From NCBI RefSeq assembly GCF_030812255.1, contig NZ_JAUSSH010000007.1, positions 62,001-126,000 of the forward strand: a stretch of 64,000 nucleotides of DNA, written 5' to 3'. Both the position numbers and the translations under genes were made by a program. The stretch comes from Paeniglutamicibacter psychrophenolicus. Its GTDB lineage: Bacteria; Actinomycetota; Actinomycetes; Actinomycetales; Micrococcaceae. The notes below the pieces were generated by a model. It worked only from the letters and a program-made list of their open reading frames with translations. It was not told where the DNA came from and searched no databases. Below are positions 29,320 to 40,838 of this stretch, one piece after another (within the stretch, counting starts at the first letter, position 1; each line of letters begins with the position of its first letter).

Positions 29320-30048
29320 ATGAGCGAGCACAGCGAAAACACCCCCAAGCCCGAGGACCCCGGCGCCGACAGCGGCCCGAACGCCGAGGACGTGGCCCGG
29401 CGCATCGGTGCCAATGCCGGGATCGAACGCCGCGACGACGGGCAGATCGACGTGCTCAAGACCATTGGCGGGGTGCGCGGGCTGGTCGAGTCGCTGCTTC
29501 CGGGCCTGGTTTTCCTGGTCATCTTCACCCTCTGGCAGCAGCTGAACCCGGCGCTGATCGCCTCGGTGGCGGTGGCGGTGGTGTTCACCGTGGCCCGGCT
29601 GGTGCGCCGCGGAACCCTCACCCAGGCGCTGACCGGGCTGGTGGGCGTGGCAATCTGCGCGATCTTCTCCCGCGTCACCGGGGAGGCCAAGGACTACTAC
29701 GTCCCGGGTTTCTACACGAACCTGGCCTACGGCGGCGCGCTGGTCGTCTCGATCCTGGTTCGCTGGCCGCTGATGGGCGTGATCTTCGGGTTCATCCGCT
29801 CGGAAAACACGAAGTGGCGCTCCAGCAAGTCCCGCACCAAGGCCTACGCCTGGGCGACCTGGATCGTGGTGGGGGTCTTCGCCGCGCGCCTGGCCGTGCA
29901 GGTTCCGCTGTACCTCGCCGACAACGTCCCGGCCCTGGGCGCCGCGCGCCTGGCCATGGGCGTCCCGCTGTATGCCGCGGGCCTGTGGGTCGCCTGGATG
30001 GTTTCCCGCCCGCAACCCGGCACCCCGGCCACCGACCCTGCCGCATAG
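29320..30048 (+). CDS. DUF3159 membrane protein
   Basis: A 242-residue protein. Residues 1-45 are polar and acidic; then five to six membrane segments follow (from about residue 55: LLPGLVFLVIFTLW, to LYAAGLWVAWMV). It shows DUF3159 features such as IGGVRGLVESLLP and the FTVARLVRRG loop. Conserved between dut and the trkA/ceo genes in actinobacteria. No transport activity is established for this family. It is convergent with ceoC, 19 nt apart. Confidence 0.85.
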   Translation: MSEHSENTPKPEDPGADSGPNAEDVARRIGANAGIERRDDGQIDVLKTIGGVRGLVESLLPGLVFLVIFTLWQQLNPALIASVAVAVVFTVARLVRRGTLTQALTGLVGVAICAIFSRVTGEAKDYYVPGFYTNLAYGGALVVSILVRWPLMGVIFGFIRSENTKWRSSKSRTKAYAWATWIVVGVFAARLAVQVPLYLADNVPALGAARLAMGVPLYAAGLWVAWMVSRPQPGTPATDPAA

Positions 30049-30067
30049 GCCGGGGCGGCGCCGCCGG

Positions 30068-30742
30068 CTACCGCTGTTCGGAATCCGAGTTGCGCAGCAC
30101 CGCGCGCAGCTGGTCCTCGGCCACGATCGTGGTCACGAAGAACAGCTCGTCCCCGCCCTCGACGACGTCGTCCGGGCTGGGGGCCAAGGGCACGTCGTCG
30201 CGCAGGATCGCCACCACCGTGGCGTCATCCGGCCACGGCACCGAGCCCAGGGTGCGCCCGATCAGCGCCGAATCGTGCGGCACGGTGAACTCCACCATCG
30301 ACACGACCCCGGACTGCAGGGTCATCAGGCGCACCAGGTCGCCGATCTCCACCGCCTCCTCAACCAGTGCGGTCATCAGGCGCGGGGTGCTCACCGCGAC
30401 GTCCACGCCCCAGGCGTCGTCGAACATCCAGTCGTTCTTCGGGTTGTTGACCCGGCCCACGGTCCGCCCGACCCCGAACTCGCTCTTGGCCAGCAGCGAG
30501 ACCACCAGGTTCACCTTGTCGTCGCCGGTCGCCGAGACCACCACGTCGAACTCCTCGAGCTTGGCCTCCTTGAGCACCGAGAGCTCGCAGGCATCCCCGA
30601 AAAGCCAGCGCGCGCCCTGGACCCCGGCGCGCGAGACGACCTCGGGCTTTTCGTCGATGAGCAGCACCTCGTGCCCGTTGGTGATCAATTCCTTGGCAAT
30701 GGAACTTCCCACGGAGCCGGCTCCGGCAATCATGACCTTCAT
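30068..30742 (-). CDS. ceoC: TrkA family potassium uptake regulator (CeoC)
   Basis: A 224-residue cytosolic RCK protein. The N-terminal RCK_N Rossmann domain shows the NAD-binding motif MIAGAGSVGSSIAKEL with the acidic LLIDEK strand end; the C-terminal RCK_C domain follows (about 140-224). Such proteins gate a K+ channel or transporter according to NAD(H) or nucleotide binding. Its ATG overlaps the stop of ceoB (ATGA at 30739-30742), so they are coupled. With the divergent APC-type permease at 31582 it forms a likely K+ homeostasis group. Confidence 0.9.
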   Translation of the reverse strand: MKVMIAGAGSVGSSIAKELITNGHEVLLIDEKPEVVSRAGVQGARWLFGDACELSVLKEAKLEEFDVVVSATGDDKVNLVVSLLAKSEFGVGRTVGRVNNPKNDWMFDDAWGVDVAVSTPRLMTALVEEAVEIGDLVRLMTLQSGVVSMVEFTVPHDSALIGRTLGSVPWPDDATVVAILRDDVPLAPSPDDVVEGGDELFFVTTIVAEDQLRAVLRNSDSEQR

Positions 30743-31425
30743 TGTGCGTTCTGCTCCGTGGTTGGCTTGGGGGCGACGGAAAGGACCTTTTCGATGTCCT
30801 TGTCGGCATTGACCGGCATCATCGCGTGCACGATGTCGCCTTGCTGCAGCCGCATGCCGGGCACCGGCAGCACCCCTTCGCCAAAGCGCGAGAGGTAGGC
30901 GATGCGGATCGGGGCGGCGGCCTCGAGCTCCTCAAGGCCGGAGCCGTACCAGCCCTCGTGGACATTGACCTCGCCGAGGATCAGCCGTCCGGAGGCCTCG
31001 CGGAAGTCGCCGTTGAGCGAGTGTTCGGGCAGGATCCGGCGCAGCACCTGGTCCGAGCTCCAGCGGACCGCGGCGACCGTGGGGATGCCCAGGCGCTGGT
31101 AGATTTCCGCGCGTCCGGGATCGTAGATGCGGGCCACCACGTGCGGGACGTGGTAGGTTTCGCGGGCCACCCGGGTGGCCAGGATGTTGGAGTTGTCGCC
31201 GCTGGAGACCGCGGCAAAGGCGTAGGCCTCGGAGATGTTCGCCCGTTCGAGGGTTTCGCGGTCGAATCCGACCCCGGAGACCTTCAGCCCGGAGAAGTTG
31301 CGCCGCAACCTGCGGAAGGCGCGGTCGTCCTGGTCGATGATGGCCACCGAGTGGCCGGCGTCGTCGAGCGTGTGGGCCAGTGTCACCCCGACCCGGCCGC
31401 AACCCATGATAACGAAGTGCGCCAT
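30739..31425 (-). CDS. ceoB: TrkA family potassium uptake regulator (CeoB)
   Basis: A 228-residue RCK protein, paralogue of the downstream one. RCK_N with MGCGRVGVTLAHTLDDAGH and the acidic end of strand 2 (VAIIDQDD), RCK_C from about residue 135. The start is set at 31425 (MAHFVIMG) with GGGGATGG before it; the reading frame is open further upstream but noncoding-like. Known as CeoB/TrkA in mycobacteria, where the pair is needed for K+ uptake. Divergent from the APC permease gene with 156 nt between. Confidence 0.9.
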   Translation of the reverse strand: MAHFVIMGCGRVGVTLAHTLDDAGHSVAIIDQDDRAFRRLRRNFSGLKVSGVGFDRETLERANISEAYAFAAVSSGDNSNILATRVARETYHVPHVVARIYDPGRAEIYQRLGIPTVAAVRWSSDQVLRRILPEHSLNGDFREASGRLILGEVNVHEGWYGSGLEELEAAAPIRIAYLSRFGEGVLPVPGMRLQQGDIVHAMMPVNADKDIEKVLSVAPKPTTEQNAQ

Positions 31426-31581
31426 GATCCATCCCCTTGTTCCCACCGTGTGCCTGCGGTCCTCCGCGGCACGGTTCACCACCAGTGTTTCACGGTTCGA
31501 GGCCCGGATGCGTGATTCTTCACGTGCCCGGGTGCGGTGTGGTGTATGACAGGGCAGGGCAAAGACGGCTAGCTTTGGATC

Positions 31582-33630
31582 GTGCTTTCATTCCTTGCCG
31601 CGCTGAAGCGGATTCTGGTGGGGCGCCCCTTCAGGACCGAGAGGCTGAAGCAGGCGCCGCTTCGCAAACGCCTTGCGCTGCCCATTTTCTCCGCCTCCGC
31701 GTTCTCCTCCATCGCCTACGCCCCGGACGAGGTGATACTCACCCTGGCGCTGGCCGGGCTGGGTGCCATGGCGTTCTCGCCCTCGGTGGGCCTGGCCGTC
31801 ATGGTCGTCATGCTGGTCATCATTGCCTCCTACCGGCAGTCGGTGAAGGCCTACCCCTCCGGCGGAGGGGACTACGAGATCGCGTCGGTGAACCTGGGGC
31901 ACCGCGCCGGGACCACCGTGGCGGCCGCCCTGCTGGTGGACTTCGTGCTCACCGTGGCCGTGTCGATTTCCTCGGCTTCGCACTACGTCATCGCCGCGTT
32001 CCCCGCCATGGCCGGATCCCAGCCGTGGATCGCGACCGCCGGGGTCGTGATCCTCGCGGTGCTGAACCTGCGCGGGCGCGGCCGCTCCCGGATCGGGAGC
32101 GCCGCACCGGTGTACCTCTTTGTCGGGGTGGTGTTGGTGATGCTGGCTGCCGGCGGCATCCTGGCCGCCACCGGGAACCTGGGCACCGCACCGAGTGCCG
32201 GGTTCGAGGTCGTCCCTGACCCGGACTACCCGCACGGGCTCACCGGGCTGGCCGGCGTGCTGCTGGTGCTGCGCGCCTTCTCCACCGGCTCGGCCGCCCT
32301 GACGGGCGTGGAGGTCCCGATCTCCAACGTGCACACGCTGGCTGCGCCCAAGGCCCGCAATGCGGCGATCGTGTTGCTTTTGCTGGGGCTGATTGCCGGC
32401 GCGCTGACCCTGGGGACGATGTACCTGGCCCGGGCCGTGCAGGTCCACGTGGTCGAGGATCCGGCGACCGGGCTGCGCCTGGACGGCGGGCCGATCCCGG
32501 CGGACTACATCCAGCACCCGGTGCTGGGCCAGCTGGCCGAGGCGATCTTCGGCGGCGAATCGGTGGGCCTGTACCTGGTGCTGGCATTGACCGTGGCGGT
32601 GCTGTTGATGGCCTCGCACACCTCCTTCAATTCCTTCCCGAACCTGGCCTCGCACCTGGCCACCGACGGCTACCTGCCCCGCCAGCTGCGCACCCGCGGG
32701 GACCGGCTGGGGTTCTCCAACGGCATCCTCGCCCTGGCCATCGCCGCCATCGTGCTGATCTGGGTGTTCAACGCCCACGTGCCGACGTTGATCCAGCTCT
32801 ACGTGGTGGGGGTGTTCGTCTCCTTCACGCTGAGCCAGCTGGGCATGATCAGGCACTGGGGCCGCGAACTGGCCCAGACCCCGGACAAGCGGGTGCGCGC
32901 CCGCATCCACCGCTCGAGGCTGCTGAACCTGGTGGGCTTCGGCCTCACCGCGGCGGTGCTGGTGATCGTGCTGGGCACCCGGCTGGTGCACGGCGCCTGG
33001 CTGGCGGTGCTGGGCATCGCGGTGCTCTTCTTCATGATGGATGCGCTGCACCGGCACTACGTGCAGGTCGATGGGGAACTGGCCATCGGCGCCGACGACT
33101 CGGCCACCGCGCTGCCGGCCCGCGTGCACGCCCTGGTGCTGGTCTCCACGCTGCGCAAGCCGGTGCTGCGCGCCGTGGCCTTCGCCCGCGCCGCCCGGCC
33201 CTCGAAGCTCGATGCCATCGTGGTGGACGCGGACTCCGAGCGCACCGAGGCGACGCTGAAGCAGTGGGAGGCCCTGGGTATCCCGGTGCCGATCACGGTG
33301 CTGGCCTCCCCGTACCGGGAGATCTCCGCCCCGCTGATCGAGTACATCCGCTCCATCAAGCGCGATTCCCCGCGCGATTTGATCGTGGTGTACATCCCCG
33401 AATACGTGGTGGGCCGCTGGTGGGAGCAGCTGGTGCACAACCAGACGGCGATGCGCATCAAGAACCGACTGCACTACGAGCCCGGGGTCGTGGTGGCCTC
33501 GGTGCCGTGGCGCCTGGCCTCCTCGGACGTCTCGACGTTCCTGGGTCCCACCGAGCAGGGCTCGGCCGGGACCAAGCCCCGCAACACTTCCGCAACACTT
33601 CCGACCCCCAAGCCGAAAGACACGCCATGA
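31582..33630 (+). CDS. APC superfamily permease, KimA-like
   Basis: A 682-residue membrane protein. About 12 membrane segments occupy residues 30-485, with the APC/KimA-type opening SASAFSSIAYAPDEVI; the C-terminal 190 residues form a soluble domain resembling the universal-stress-type domain of KimA (VHALVLVSTLRKPVLRAV). KimA of Bacillus is a high-affinity K+ importer, and the neighbouring ceoBC genes support a K+ role; amino acid transport cannot be excluded. GTG start at 31582. The stop overlaps the ATG of the methyltransferase gene (ATGA). The 3' end contains an 11-bp tandem repeat (33581-33602). Confidence 0.8.
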   Translation: MLSFLAALKRILVGRPFRTERLKQAPLRKRLALPIFSASAFSSIAYAPDEVILTLALAGLGAMAFSPSVGLAVMVVMLVIIASYRQSVKAYPSGGGDYEIASVNLGHRAGTTVAAALLVDFVLTVAVSISSASHYVIAAFPAMAGSQPWIATAGVVILAVLNLRGRGRSRIGSAAPVYLFVGVVLVMLAAGGILAATGNLGTAPSAGFEVVPDPDYPHGLTGLAGVLLVLRAFSTGSAALTGVEVPISNVHTLAAPKARNAAIVLLLLGLIAGALTLGTMYLARAVQVHVVEDPATGLRLDGGPIPADYIQHPVLGQLAEAIFGGESVGLYLVLALTVAVLLMASHTSFNSFPNLASHLATDGYLPRQLRTRGDRLGFSNGILALAIAAIVLIWVFNAHVPTLIQLYVVGVFVSFTLSQLGMIRHWGRELAQTPDKRVRARIHRSRLLNLVGFGLTAAVLVIVLGTRLVHGAWLAVLGIAVLFFMMDALHRHYVQVDGELAIGADDSATALPARVHALVLVSTLRKPVLRAVAFARAARPSKLDAIVVDADSERTEATLKQWEALGIPVPITVLASPYREISAPLIEYIRSIKRDSPRDLIVVYIPEYVVGRWWEQLVHNQTAMRIKNRLHYEPGVVVASVPWRLASSDVSTFLGPTEQGSAGTKPRNTSATLPTPKPKDTP

Positions 33631-34979
33631 GCACGCACGAAAACATCCTGAAGGTGCGCCTTGGCGCACCCGCCCACGGCGGACACACCGTCGCCCGCCA
33701 CGAGGGCCGGGTGATCTTCGTGCGCCACGGGATCCCCGGCGAACTGGTGTCCGTCGCGGTGCGCGAGGACGGCGAGAAGGCCCGCTTCTGGCGCGGCGAC
33801 GTCGTGGAGGTCCACGAGCCGGCCGAATCCCGCGTGCCGCATTTCTGGACGCAGGCCGATTCCCTGCACGCCGCCGCACGCGGCGCGCTGCCGGTGGGCG
33901 GCGCCGAATTCGGGCACATCTCACTGGAGGCCCAGCGGGAGATCAAGGGCCGGATCTTCATCGAGCAGCTGGAGCGCCTGGGCGGCATTGACGCGGCCGA
34001 ACACGGTTTCACCGGTGTGCGGGCGCCCGAGGGCGAGAGCGCGGACGCGCTGGGCTGGCGCACCCGCACGGCGTTCGCCGTCGATGCCAAGGGCCGCCTG
34101 GCCATGAGCCCCTTCCGCTCCAACGACCTGGTCCCGGTCAAGGAGATGCCGCTGGCGCATCCGAAGATCAACGAGCTCAAGCTCTGGGAGCTGCCGCTGG
34201 TGGGCATCAGCCGAGTCGAGGTTGCCGTTGGCTCGGGGGAGGACTCCGGCGTGCTGGTGCTCTTCGTCGAGGACGGCACCGTCGCCGGGGCCGCCGGGCG
34301 TGCGGCCAAGCGCCTGCCCGAAGGGGTTTCCGCGGCCTCCGTCACCCAGGTCGGCGGCTCGGTGGCCGACGGGCGCGGCGCGCTGCAGCGCCTGCGCGGC
34401 CGCACCTGGCTTTCGGAGTCCGTGGCCGGACACGACTACCGGATCACCGGCGAGGGCTTCTGGCAGATCCACCGCCTGGCCCCGGCCACCCTGGTCGAGC
34501 GCGTCATGGCCCAGCTGGCCCCGGGCTACGGCGCCCGGGTTGCGGACCTCTACGCCGGCGCGGGGCTCTTCAGCGCCCCGCTGGCCCGGGCCGTGGGCGA
34601 CGACGGCATGCTGCTGTCCATCGAGGGTGCCCCGGGCACCAGCAAGGACGCGGTCAAGAACCTGCGCGAGTTCCCCCAGGCGATCATTTCCCAGGGCCGC
34701 GTCGAGAAGACGCTGTCGCGGGAATTGAACACCCGCAAGGCCAAGCTCGACTCGATCGTGCTTGACCCGCCGCGCACCGGTGCAGGCAAGACGGCGGTGG
34801 CCGCGATGGCCCGTTCGGGTGCCCAGAAGATCTCCTACGTTTCCTGCGACCCGGCCTCGTTCGCCCGAGACACGGCCGACCTGGCAGCTGCCGGCTTCCG
34901 CCTGGACGAGGTCGAGGTCATCGACCTGTATCCGCACACGCACCACATGGAGACGGTCGGATTGTTTGTCCGCCGCTGA
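33627..34979 (+). CDS. TRAM-domain class I SAM-dependent RNA methyltransferase (TrmA/RumA family)
   Basis: A 450-residue m5U-type RNA methyltransferase. N-terminal TRAM RNA-binding domain (about 1-60, with GAPAHGGHTVARHEGRVIFV), then the catalytic domain: SAM motif VADLYAGAGLFSAPLA, LDPPRTGAG, and the catalytic Cys in SYVSCDPASFARD. The target (23S rRNA or tRNA uridine) cannot be told from sequence. The start at 33627 overlaps the permease stop; the upstream reading frame is the shadow of that gene. Same gene order exists in mycobacteria. Confidence 0.9.
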   Translation: MSTHENILKVRLGAPAHGGHTVARHEGRVIFVRHGIPGELVSVAVREDGEKARFWRGDVVEVHEPAESRVPHFWTQADSLHAAARGALPVGGAEFGHISLEAQREIKGRIFIEQLERLGGIDAAEHGFTGVRAPEGESADALGWRTRTAFAVDAKGRLAMSPFRSNDLVPVKEMPLAHPKINELKLWELPLVGISRVEVAVGSGEDSGVLVLFVEDGTVAGAAGRAAKRLPEGVSAASVTQVGGSVADGRGALQRLRGRTWLSESVAGHDYRITGEGFWQIHRLAPATLVERVMAQLAPGYGARVADLYAGAGLFSAPLARAVGDDGMLLSIEGAPGTSKDAVKNLREFPQAIISQGRVEKTLSRELNTRKAKLDSIVLDPPRTGAGKTAVAAMARSGAQKISYVSCDPASFARDTADLAAAGFRLDEVEVIDLYPHTHHMETVGLFVRR

Positions 34980-35087
34980 GCGAGGATGTGACCCCGTTGA
35001 ACCCGTAAATGTCGGGTTGGCGGGGTTCGATGGGCGGTGGGGGATAGACTGTCTATAGCTCTGTCGCAAGAATCCACGAGTTGAACT

Positions 35088-35107
35088 CAGTTAGGACCGC
35101 CTAACTG
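35088..35107. promoter_or_regulatory. palindrome in the acnA leader
   Basis: Perfect 8-bp arms CAGTTAGG / CCTAACTG around ACCG, about 55-75 bp before the acnA start. A candidate -10 (TAGACT) is at 35045-35050, so the element would be in the 5' leader: either an RNA hairpin or an operator. Half-site spacing differs from an IdeR/DtxR iron box. Confidence 0.5.
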
Positions 35108-35160
35108 GATTTCCTTGTGGGTGTGCAACGAAGATGAAGAATCCGGCGAGAGGAGTCCCC

Positions 35161-37866
<2,706 letters not shown>

Positions 37867-37889
37867 CCAGCCAGCGCACGATCCACGCA

Positions 37890-37939
37890 CCGCAAGGGCG
37901 GACCGTTCCCGAGCAATCCGGAACGGCCCGCCCTTGCGG
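37890..37939 (+). terminator. terminator of acnA
   Basis: Long near-perfect inverted repeat (CCGCAAGGGCGG ... CCGCCCTTGCGG, extended inward by CCGTTCC / GGAACGG), followed by CATTTAA. Confidence 0.88.
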
Positions 37940-37993
37940 CATTTAACATGCAGGAATTCTTTGGAGCAGGTCCAGGCGAATAGGATGGTGGCC

Positions 37994-38344
37994 ATGGGAA
38001 TCGCGCGGCTGGTCAACCTTCTGAAACGGGACCGGAAACGGCAATCCATTGACGAGGTCATCGAGATCACCCGGCGGCTGGAGCAACATTTCGCCAGGCA
38101 TGCCAATCCCGGAACGCCAGGCTCCGCCGATTCCGTCGCCCGCAGCGCAGCCTGGATCAGGAACCGGGTCACCGGGGCGGAGACCGGCGAGCAGCTGCGC
38201 AACGGGGCCAGGGACGGGCTGCATGCCATGCGCGGCGGCATGGCGTCGCTCACCGACACCTATGTCGGCGAGGATCCAGCGGACTACGCAATGATCGAGC
38301 GCTCGTGGAAACAATTGCGAACCGCCCTCGAGCTCCTGCTCTAA
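37994..38344 (+). CDS. small conserved-looking hypothetical protein
   Basis: A 116-residue basic, helical, soluble protein. I do not recognise the family. It starts MGIARLVNLLKRDRKRQSI, suggesting an amphipathic, positively charged N-terminal helix that could touch membrane or nucleic acid, and ends with helices around DYAMIERSWKQLRTALELLL. Two in-frame ATGs (37985, 37994) are possible; the later one has AGGATGG just upstream. It lies between the acnA terminator and the convergent acyl-CoA synthetase gene (21 nt apart). Coding potential is moderate. Confidence 0.6.
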   Translation: MGIARLVNLLKRDRKRQSIDEVIEITRRLEQHFARHANPGTPGSADSVARSAAWIRNRVTGAETGEQLRNGARDGLHAMRGGMASLTDTYVGEDPADYAMIERSWKQLRTALELLL

Positions 38345-38365
38345 GTCGGCATCACCGGAAACGAC

Positions 38366-39979
38366 TTAAAGGCCGAGCCTGGCCGAGGCTTCCTCTCGGA
38401 GCTGGATCTTGCGGATTTTCCCGGTCACCGTCATCGGGAATTCATCGACGATGACCAAATGCGCCGGAACCTTGTAGTGGGCCAGCCGGCCGCGGACGAA
38501 ATCCTGCAGTGCCGGCAGGTCCAGCGGTGTGGCCCCCGCCTTCATCTTGATGCAGGCACACAGCGCCTCGCCGTACTTTTCATCGGGCACCCCGATGACC
38601 TGGACATCCTCGATGTCGGGATGGCGGTACAGGAATTCCTCGATTTCCCTGGGGTAGATGTTTTCCCCGCCGCGGATCACCATGTCCTTGATCCGGCCCA
38701 CGACGTTGCAGTACCCGTCGTCGCGCATCTCGGCGAGGTCTCCGGTGTGCATCCAGCCCTCGGCGTCGATCGCTTCGGCGGTTTTTTCCGCATCGTTCCA
38801 GTAGCCGAGCATCACCGAGTAGCCGCGGGTGCACAATTCGCCGGTGCGGCCCCGCTCCAGGGTTTCGCCCGTGGCCGGGTCGACGATCTTGATCTCCAGA
38901 TGCGGGTGGACCCGGCCGATGGTTGCCGTGCGGCGCTCAAGATCGTCATCCGCACGGGTTTGGCAGGAGACCGGGCTGGTTTCGGTCATCCCGTAGGCGA
39001 TGGATACCTCGGACATGTTCATTTCCGTGATGCAGCGCTGCATGACCTCCACCGGACAGACCGAACCGGCCATGATTCCGGTGCGCAGGCTGGAAAAGTC
39101 ATGGGTTCCAAACGTGGCGTGGTTCTGCATGGCGATGAACATGGTTGGCACCCCGTAGACGGCCGTGCATCGCTCCGCTGCGATGGTTTGCAGGGTGGTT
39201 TCGGCGTCGAACCCCGGTGACGGGATCACCATGGTGGCGCCGTGGGTCATGCAGCCGATGTTGGCCATGACCATTCCGAAGCAATGGTAGAACGGGACGG
39301 GGATGCACAGGCGGTCGGCGGGGCCCAGGCCGATCAGCTCGGTGGTGAAGTGCCCGTTATTCAGGATGTTGCGGTGGCTGAGCGTTGCCCCCTTGGGGAA
39401 CCCGGTGGTGCCCGAGGTGTATTGGATGTTGATCGGGTCGTCGGGCAGCAACGACTCCATGCGCCGGGCCACGGCGTCCGGGGCGATCTCACGCCCCGAC
39501 TCGATGAGTTCGGCCCAGTCGGCCGTGTCGAGGTAGACCACGCGTTCCAGCCCCGGGGTCTCGCCCGCGGTCTGCTCGATCATGGACCGGTTGTCGCTGG
39601 TCTTGAAACTCGATGCGGCGATGAGCATCCGCAGGCCACTGTGGTTGGCGGCGTATGCGTATTCATGGGTTCGGTAGGCCGGATTGATATTGACCAGGAT
39701 GACTCCGATCTTCGCCGTGGCGAACTGCACCAGGGTCCATTCGGCGCAATTGGGTGCCCAGATGCCCACACGGTCGCTCGGTGCCATTCCCGCCGCAAGC
39801 AGGCCCCTGGCCAAGTCGTTGACGTCGCGATCAAGTTCCGTCCAGGTCCAGCGTCGCCCGGTGGCAACCTCGACCAGGGCTTCCGATGCGCCGTGCCCCT
39901 GAACCGTCGATTCAAAAGCGCGGCCAATCGTTTCGCTCAACAGCGGAACCAGGGTCTCGCCCTTCGCGTAGGACTTCAT
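38366..39979 (-). CDS. AMP-binding acyl-CoA synthetase
   Basis: A 537-residue ANL superfamily enzyme that activates a carboxylic acid (probably a fatty acid) to its CoA thioester through an acyl-AMP. Motifs: P-loop [19 protein letters not shown]5-like [10 protein letters not shown], hinge [16 protein letters not shown], and the C-terminal catalytic Lys in [11 protein letters not shown]. Start at 39979 (MKSYAKGET) is chosen because it begins the conserved region; earlier in-frame codons give a non-protein-like stretch. The Pat-like acetyltransferase in this window could acetylate that Lys (inference). It is leftward, after a long gene-poor region. Confidence 0.9.
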   Translation of the reverse strand: MKSYAKGETLVPLLSETIGRAFESTVQGHGASEALVEVATGRRWTWTELDRDVNDLARGLLAAGMAPSDRVGIWAPNCAEWTLVQFATAKIGVILVNINPAYRTHEYAYAANHSGLRMLIAASSFKTSDNRSMIEQTAGETPGLERVVYLDTADWAELIESGREIAPDAVARRMESLLPDDPINIQYTSGTTGFPKGATLSHRNILNNGHFTTELIGLGPADRLCIPVPFYHCFGMVMANIGCMTHGATMVIPSPGFDAETTLQTIAAERCTAVYGVPTMFIAMQNHATFGTHDFSSLRTGIMAGSVCPVEVMQRCITEMNMSEVSIAYGMTETSPVSCQTRADDDLERRTATIGRVHPHLEIKIVDPATGETLERGRTGELCTRGYSVMLGYWNDAEKTAEAIDAEGWMHTGDLAEMRDDGYCNVVGRIKDMVIRGGENIYPREIEEFLYRHPDIEDVQVIGVPDEKYGEALCACIKMKAGATPLDLPALQDFVRGRLAHYKVPAHLVIVDEFPMTVTGKIRKIQLREEASARLGL

Positions 39980-40838
39980 GCCCGCGTCCACATCCGGCAC
40001 TGGATGATGCCGGGTTGCTGTTTCGGGAAACCCGTCCGGGGCGCGGCATCGGCGTGGGGGAATCTCTGGGTGGTGACAGCACTCATGGTGCATCCAATCT
40101 TGCTAGGTGCCTCGAGGGCAGACCGCTGAAGGGACGGGATGGGTCGGCCGGCATCCAACCTGGAAATCCCTTGGTCGGTGGCGCCCGCGTATGTCGATTT
40201 CAAGTCCTGGGCGGTCTCGAAGCCGACAATTACACCGTATACCGCAACTCCGCCTCCGGTGTGTTGGACATCACGATTGATGGACAATGCCCAAATCCGT
40301 GACGGCCGAAACCGGACGGGTTGCTTTGCTTCAGGGGGAGCCCTGCCGCAACGGGCGGGAATCGCTCGGATGCATCGAGGGCACCTGTCGGGGCATTGAA
40401 GCCCGTCTCGCCCGTTCCGGGGAAATCGCGGCACCGGCGCACGTGACCGGCATCGGGCTGGATTCCTGCGGACCCGGAGTCCAATGCAACAATGCTGCGC
40501 CATGCGCGAGGTGGGCCAGTGGCCGCGGAGCCAATCAGTCGGCCTCGAATCGCACACCGCTGTGAAAGGGCGGCATCCGCCAGGGAGGAATCCAGGCCTG
40601 GTACGTGGGGATGCTGGCCAGCATGGCCCGCATTGTCGCGGTGCTCTGCCCGGTCTGCCGGCATTTTCCCGCAGAGGTCAAGCGCCGGGAAGGCCCAGCG
40701 CTCGGTCCGGCAACTCCCAAGGACCTCCGGAGACTTCCGCCTCCGATTCATGGCGCGGCAACGAGCCGGAGCACTGGCTGTGGCAGCGGATCACCGCATG
40801 TGTGACGATGGGATCCATCCGGTGGGTTCGGCATTGAA
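39980..40838. other. 859-nt gene-poor region
   Basis: Only short open frames occur here, none with a recognisable product, ribosome site or consistent third-position GC. It contains the promoter of the acyl-CoA synthetase on the left. The absence of genes over this length is unusual for this window and may reflect decay. Confidence 0.5.

Noticed and set aside
35088-35107. IdeR/DtxR iron box upstream of acnA
   Set aside because: The half-sites TTAGG / CCTAA are 4 bp apart; the iron box has them 9 bp apart, so it does not fit.
40139-40805. Several short open frames between the acyl-CoA synthetase and the nuclease
   Set aside because: No ribosome site, no consistent codon pattern, no recognisable product; not reported as genes.
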